Below are positions 6,307 to 9,758 of a stretch of DNA of 9,758 nucleotides, in pieces. The notes below the pieces were generated by a model that did not search any database, was not told where the DNA came from, and saw nothing but the letters and a program-made list of their open reading frames with translations. The position numbers and the translations under genes are program-made. The DNA comes from Mageeibacillus sp. UBA1257 (lineage in GTDB: Bacteria; Bacillota; Clostridia; UBA1212; UBA1257): the NCBI GenBank assembly GCA_002308775.1, contig DBVT01000034.1:1-9758 (forward strand). Direction: 5' to 3'. The first letter of the stretch is position 1; every line of letters starts with the position of its first letter.

Positions 6307-6360
6307 ATAATATATATCGTTTAATGTGGCGGAAAAGTTGCGAAACGGGACGGAGAAGGA

Positions 6361-8370
6361 ATGAAGAAGAATAATTTTTTCAGAAAAATAGATATGGGTA
6401 TCGTAAATATGATCGCCGCGATCGGGTTTCTGATCCTCGCGGTGGTTTCGATAGTCACTAAAAAATCGATCTCGATAACTCTTCTTGTTATCTGGACAGT
6501 GCTTTTTGTCGCGATAAATATCGTTGCTGCTGTTTTCAGGAAGAAAGAAAACATGGCGATGATCGAGAACCTCAATTTTTACGTAGGAGACGACGGGGAC
6601 GGAAACAGAAACAATTTCATCAAAACATATATGCAGCCGCTGTTCTTCATTGACAAAAAGGGAACATATATCTGGGCGAACGATCTGTTCAGGGATATCT
6701 TTCCGACGACCTTCGAAATGAAGAAAGCGATAACGCAGATCTACAAAACAAAGATCAAAAACAGATTCGAACTCAAAGAGGAACTGATCTCTACAGATAT
6801 CAGGCTCGGAGACGGATATTACAGAATGATGTGCAATGTCATATCGCAGTTCAAGGATACGTCAGACGGAGCGTATTTTATGGTGTATTTTACCGAGACG
6901 ACGGATTTTGAAGAACTCAAGCAAAAATACGCTGACGAGAGGGTTGCGATAGGCGAGATCAAAATAGATACATACGAGGAAATATTCTTTAATGACGGAG
7001 AGTCAGTCGGAAACCAGGCGATGGCTGAGCTCGCGACAAAATTCGACGAATGGCTCGAAGGGAAAAATGCTCTTTTAAAGCGCCTTTCGAGCGACAGATT
7101 TTTATTCGTTGTCGAGGATAAGTTTTTAAGAGAACTCGAAGACGACGGATTCTCGATACTCAAAACCGCGAAGATGATAAACGTCCAGAACACCGTTCCC
7201 GTAACACTTTCCATGGGTATCTCGGCTTACAATGAATCGATCGCGAAAAATTACGAAGTAGCCGAAGCTGCTCTTGAACTTGCTCTTGCGAGAGGCGGAG
7301 ATCAGGTCGTCATAAGAACAAACGGCAAAGACACTTACTACGGCGGATCGAATGTCGACGTCGCAAGCAAAAATACGGTCAAATCGAGAGTCGCGGCAGA
7401 AAAACTCAAACAGGAGATCTTAAAAAGCAACAGAGTGGTCATAATGGGTCACTCCGTGCCCGATATGGACTCGATCGGTTCTGCTCTGGCTGTCTACAGG
7501 GCTTGCTGCATCTGCGGGGTCCCGGCAAATATAGTTCTCAACGAGAGCAACAAATCGATAGAAGAGGCATACAGAAATCTTATCTCGCTTCCGGAATACG
7601 CGGACGTTTTCGTAGATAATACAGAGATCCTTTCGAGAGTGGACGATCGTTGTCTCATAGTGGTAGTCGATACTTATACGCAGAAGATGACGGAATGTCC
7701 GAAACTGCTGGATCTTTCAAACAGAGTGGTCGTCATAGACCACCACAGAAAAGGTGCCGACTACATCAAGAACACCGTGATGGACTATTCCGAGACATAT
7801 GCTTCGTCGACGAGCGAACTGATGACTGAAATACTCAGATTCCTCGACCCGGACATCAGAATACCGATAGCGGAAGCGGAAGCACTGTACGCCGGAATTC
7901 TGGTAGATACAAAGAATTTCGTATTCAAAACAGGCGTGAAGACGTTCAATGCGGCGGGCTTTTTACGCGAAATGGGAGTTGATTTTGTAAATGTCAAAAA
8001 GTACTTCCTGCCGGATTACGAAACGTTCTCCAGTGTCTCAAAAGTCACGGCGAACGCGCAGGTTGTGCTCCAGAAGGTGGCGGTATCCGTCACAGATCTG
8101 TCCATAAAGGACGGGAAATTCGTATCGGCTCTCGCTGCCGACAAGCTGCTCGAGATATCCGGGATCGGAGCGTCTTTCGTGCTCTGTGAAACGCCCGGAG
8201 GAGTAAATATAAGCGGAAGGTCGTTGGGAGAGATAAACGTTCAGGTGATACTTGAGAAAATGGGCGGCGGCGGTCATCTCACATCTGCAGGAGCGTTCGT
8301 CAAAGACAGCTCTGTCGAAAGCGTGAAAATGACGCTCATAAGAAATATAGAAGACTATTTTAAGGTTTGA
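6361..8370 (+). CDS. gdpP: Cyclic-di-AMP phosphodiesterase, GdpP family (membrane-bound PAS/GGDEF-like/DHH-DHHA1)
   Basis: GdpP hydrolyses c-di-AMP to pApA at the membrane, setting the level of a messenger that controls potassium, osmolyte balance and cell-wall stress. Length 669 residues matches the family. Two membrane helices occupy about 13-33 and 37-59. A PAS-like domain follows (about 70-180, with FFIDKKGTYIWANDLF). A degenerate GGDEF domain covers about 185-325: SSDRF at 243-247 and RGGDQ at 311-315 stand where an active cyclase would have its signature, so cyclase activity is not expected. The DHH domain is complete: H364, D368 and D370 (GHSVPDMDS), D437 (VVDTY), D460-H461-H462 (DHHRKG) and D516 (LVDTKNF), which are the metal ligands. 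The DHHA1 domain ends in GGGGHLTSAG (635-644). GGAG at 6352-6355 precedes the ATG. rplI follows 15 bases after the stop. Unlike Bacillus subtilis, no yybS-type membrane gene lies just upstream. Confidence 0.95.
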   Translation: MKKNNFFRKIDMGIVNMIAAIGFLILAVVSIVTKKSISITLLVIWTVLFVAINIVAAVFRKKENMAMIENLNFYVGDDGDGNRNNFIKTYMQPLFFIDKKGTYIWANDLFRDIFPTTFEMKKAITQIYKTKIKNRFELKEELISTDIRLGDGYYRMMCNVISQFKDTSDGAYFMVYFTETTDFEELKQKYADERVAIGEIKIDTYEEIFFNDGESVGNQAMAELATKFDEWLEGKNALLKRLSSDRFLFVVEDKFLRELEDDGFSILKTAKMINVQNTVPVTLSMGISAYNESIAKNYEVAEAALELALARGGDQVVIRTNGKDTYYGGSNVDVASKNTVKSRVAAEKLKQEILKSNRVVIMGHSVPDMDSIGSALAVYRACCICGVPANIVLNESNKSIEEAYRNLISLPEYADVFVDNTEILSRVDDRCLIVVVDTYTQKMTECPKLLDLSNRVVVIDHHRKGADYIKNTVMDYSETYASSTSELMTEILRFLDPDIRIPIAEAEALYAGILVDTKNFVFKTGVKTFNAAGFLREMGVDFVNVKKYFLPDYETFSSVSKVTANAQVVLQKVAVSVTDLSIKDGKFVSALAADKLLEISGIGASFVLCETPGGVNISGRSLGEINVQVILEKMGGGGHLTSAGAFVKDSSVESVKMTLIRNIEDYFKV

Positions 8371-8385
8371 CAAGGAGTGATCTGC

Positions 8386-8829
8386 ATGCAGGTAATACTT
8401 TTAAAGGATGTTAAAACGCTCGGCAAAAAAGACGATATCGTATCCGTAAGCGACGGTTATGCGAGAAACTACCTGATCCCGAAGGGATTCGCTCTTGAGG
8501 CGTCAAAGGGAAATCTGAACGATATAAAAAACAAAAAGGAAGCTCAGGAGTTCAAGAGAAAGAGAGAGATCGAAGAGGCACAGAAGCTCGCCGACACTCT
8601 GAACGGTAAAATGTTCACGATCAAAGCAAAAGCGGGCGAGAGGGGAAGACTTTTCGGCGCGATCTCGAATATGGACGTCGCGGAAGAACTTTCAAAGCAG
8701 GTCGGAGTAGAAATTGACAAGAAAAAGATCGAACTGAAAGAGCCAATCAAGCTCGTCGGAGTTTACGACGTTGACGCTAAGATCTACACCGGAGTAACGG
8801 CAAAATTCAGGATCAAAGTGGAAGGATAA
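8386..8829 (+). CDS. rplI: 50S ribosomal protein L9
   Basis: L9 binds domain V of 23S rRNA at the base of the L1 stalk and helps maintain reading-frame fidelity. The 147-residue product starts MQVILLKDVKTLG, has the signature GKKDDIVSVSDGYARNYLIPKG at about 13-34 (N-terminal RNA-binding domain), a long charged linker helix at about 41-75, and a C-terminal domain containing GRLFGAIS and ending in KFRIKVEG. The ATG at 8386 is chosen over an in-frame GTG at 8377: AAGGAG (8372-8377) lies 8 bases before the ATG and overlaps the GTG, and L9 proteins normally begin MQVIL or MKVIL. It sits between gdpP and dnaB, the typical Firmicutes order. Confidence 0.96.
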   Translation: MQVILLKDVKTLGKKDDIVSVSDGYARNYLIPKGFALEASKGNLNDIKNKKEAQEFKRKREIEEAQKLADTLNGKMFTIKAKAGERGRLFGAISNMDVAEELSKQVGVEIDKKKIELKEPIKLVGVYDVDAKIYTGVTAKFRIKVEG

Positions 8830-8856
8830 GACACTTTTTATTACGGAGAAAACAGT

Positions 8857-9758
8857 ATGAGTGATTTGAGCAACAGGCTTCCGCCTCAGAATCAGGATGC
8901 AGAAAGAAGTTTGCTTGGCGCCGTCATGAGCGATGAAGGCGCGCTTTTGTCTGTCATCGATATAGTGAGCCCGGAAGATTTTTACGTAAACGCGCATAAG
9001 ATAATATTTGAAACGATAAAGAATCTTTTTTCGGAGGGAACAAGGGGACTTATAGATACAGTCCTCGTGGCTGACAGATTGAGGAGCAATAACAAGCTCG
9101 ATGAAGTCGGCGGGGAGGCGTATCTCGTATCTCTCGTCAGCGATATGTTCATTGCCGCGAACGCTCCTCAGTACGCTCAGATAGTGGCTGAAAAGGCGCT
9201 TTTGAGGGACCTTCTGGGAGCCTCCAGAGACATCGCGTCAGGAATATACGATGTTAAGGACGGAAGCGCGAAACTGGCGCTTGAAGAGGCTGAAAAGAGG
9301 ATCCTCGGCGTATCTGACAGAAGAGCGAACAGGGGATTTGTAAAGGTCGGAGAATGCGTCGTGCCTGTTTTCGAACAGATCCAGGAGATCGCTTCCACAA
9401 AGCAGTTAAAAGGCATCAGAACGGGTTTTGCGGCTCTTGACAACGTATTTTTCGGAATAAAAGAAGGAAATCTCGTGATAATCGCGGGAAGGCCGGGCGC
9501 GGGAAAAACAGCTATGATGCTCAATATAGCCGAAAATATCGCGATCAAACAGAACATTCCCGTCGCGTTTTTCAACCTGGAGATGTCAAAGGAAGAACTC
9601 ACCATGAGGATACTCAGCCAGGTGGGAAATATAGATAACTCGAAATTCAGAAACGGCGACATGAACCAGGACGACTGGGACAAACTCGTCAACGCGACGG
9701 AAAAAGTCGTCGAAGCGCCTCTCTATATAGATGACTCGATGGATAACACGATAACATC
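8857..9758 (+). CDS. dnaB: Replicative DNA helicase DnaB (DnaC in Bacillus nomenclature), 5' part
   Basis: This is the hexameric helicase that unwinds DNA at the replication fork. The first 300 residues are present and the frame runs off the right edge without a stop, so the gene is partial only because of the window. The N-terminal domain starts near RLPPQNQDAERSLLGAVM and is followed by the linker (about 105-180). The RecA-like ATPase domain begins with GIRTGFAALDN and has Walker A GRPGAGKT at 211-218 (K217, T218), the NLEMS motif with E242, and LYIDD at 289-293 as the Walker B strand. GGAG (8845-8848) lies 8 bases before the ATG, and the gap to rplI is 27 bases. It is probably co-transcribed with gdpP and rplI. 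No intein is visible in the portion present. Confidence 0.95.
   Translation, partial: MSDLSNRLPPQNQDAERSLLGAVMSDEGALLSVIDIVSPEDFYVNAHKIIFETIKNLFSEGTRGLIDTVLVADRLRSNNKLDEVGGEAYLVSLVSDMFIAANAPQYAQIVAEKALLRDLLGASRDIASGIYDVKDGSAKLALEEAEKRILGVSDRRANRGFVKVGECVVPVFEQIQEIASTKQLKGIRTGFAALDNVFFGIKEGNLVIIAGRPGAGKTAMMLNIAENIAIKQNIPVAFFNLEMSKEELTMRILSQVGNIDNSKFRNGDMNQDDWDKLVNATEKVVEAPLYIDDSMDNTIT

Noticed and set aside
6301..6317. AT-only run as a microsatellite or replication origin unwinding element
   Set aside because: It is 17 bases long and better explained as overlapping -10 elements; no DnaA boxes were seen nearby.
6913..7335. Active diguanylate cyclase in the GdpP GGDEF region
   Set aside because: The GGDEF signature is absent and the segment matches the degenerate domain normal in GdpP proteins.
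8377..8385. GTG start for L9 adding three residues (MIC)
   Set aside because: The GTG overlaps the AAGGAG ribosome binding site; the ATG at 8386 has ideal spacing and the usual L9 N-terminus.
9177..9692. Minus-strand open frame of 171 codons near the right edge
   Set aside because: It is antisense to dnaB, whose motifs (Walker A, NLEMS, LYIDD) are clear in the plus frame.

Overview
The window looks like a chromosomal segment of a Gram-positive, low-to-moderate GC member of the Firmicutes, probably an uncultured Clostridia lineage. The evidence is the gene order rpsF-ssb-rpsR followed by gdpP-rplI-dnaB, the strong AAGGAGG-type ribosome binding sites, a c-di-AMP phosphodiesterase of the GdpP family, and zinc-ribbon (Cys-containing) S18. 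No phage, transposon, CRISPR or plasmid genes are visible. Most of the window is housekeeping DNA, with one accessory gene at the left end.

Left end (1-2461, minus strand): a single large gene encodes a secreted glycoside hydrolase of clan GH-A (GH5-like). It has an N-terminal signal peptide, two non-catalytic modules, both catalytic glutamates, and a C-terminal transmembrane anchor. It has its own promoter and its own terminator, so it is a monocistronic unit.

Middle left (2523-4617, plus strand): a promoter drives proC (pyrroline-5-carboxylate reductase). Three bases later comes a two-domain gene that fuses RNase HI to a NudF-like (ADP-ribose pyrophosphatase) Nudix hydrolase. This fusion is the most unusual protein in the window. 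A strong, symmetrical terminator ends the unit and can also serve the convergent tRNA genes.

Centre (4621-5018): tRNA-Gly(CCC) and tRNA-Thr(GGT), both with encoded CCA ends, are read on the minus strand from a promoter in the divergent intergenic region. That region also holds the rpsF promoter and several dyads. The rpsF leader can fold so that the Shine-Dalgarno sequence is paired and a CCG lies in the internal loop, resembling the known S6:S18 autoregulatory leader.

Right half (5019-9758, plus strand): rpsF, ssb and rpsR form one unit that ends at a hairpin terminator. A second promoter, whose -35 lies inside that terminator's 3' arm, begins the gdpP-rplI-dnaB unit. dnaB runs off the right edge. 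This half joins 30S and 50S ribosomal proteins, replication proteins (SSB, replicative helicase) and second-messenger turnover (c-di-AMP), an arrangement long known in Firmicutes.
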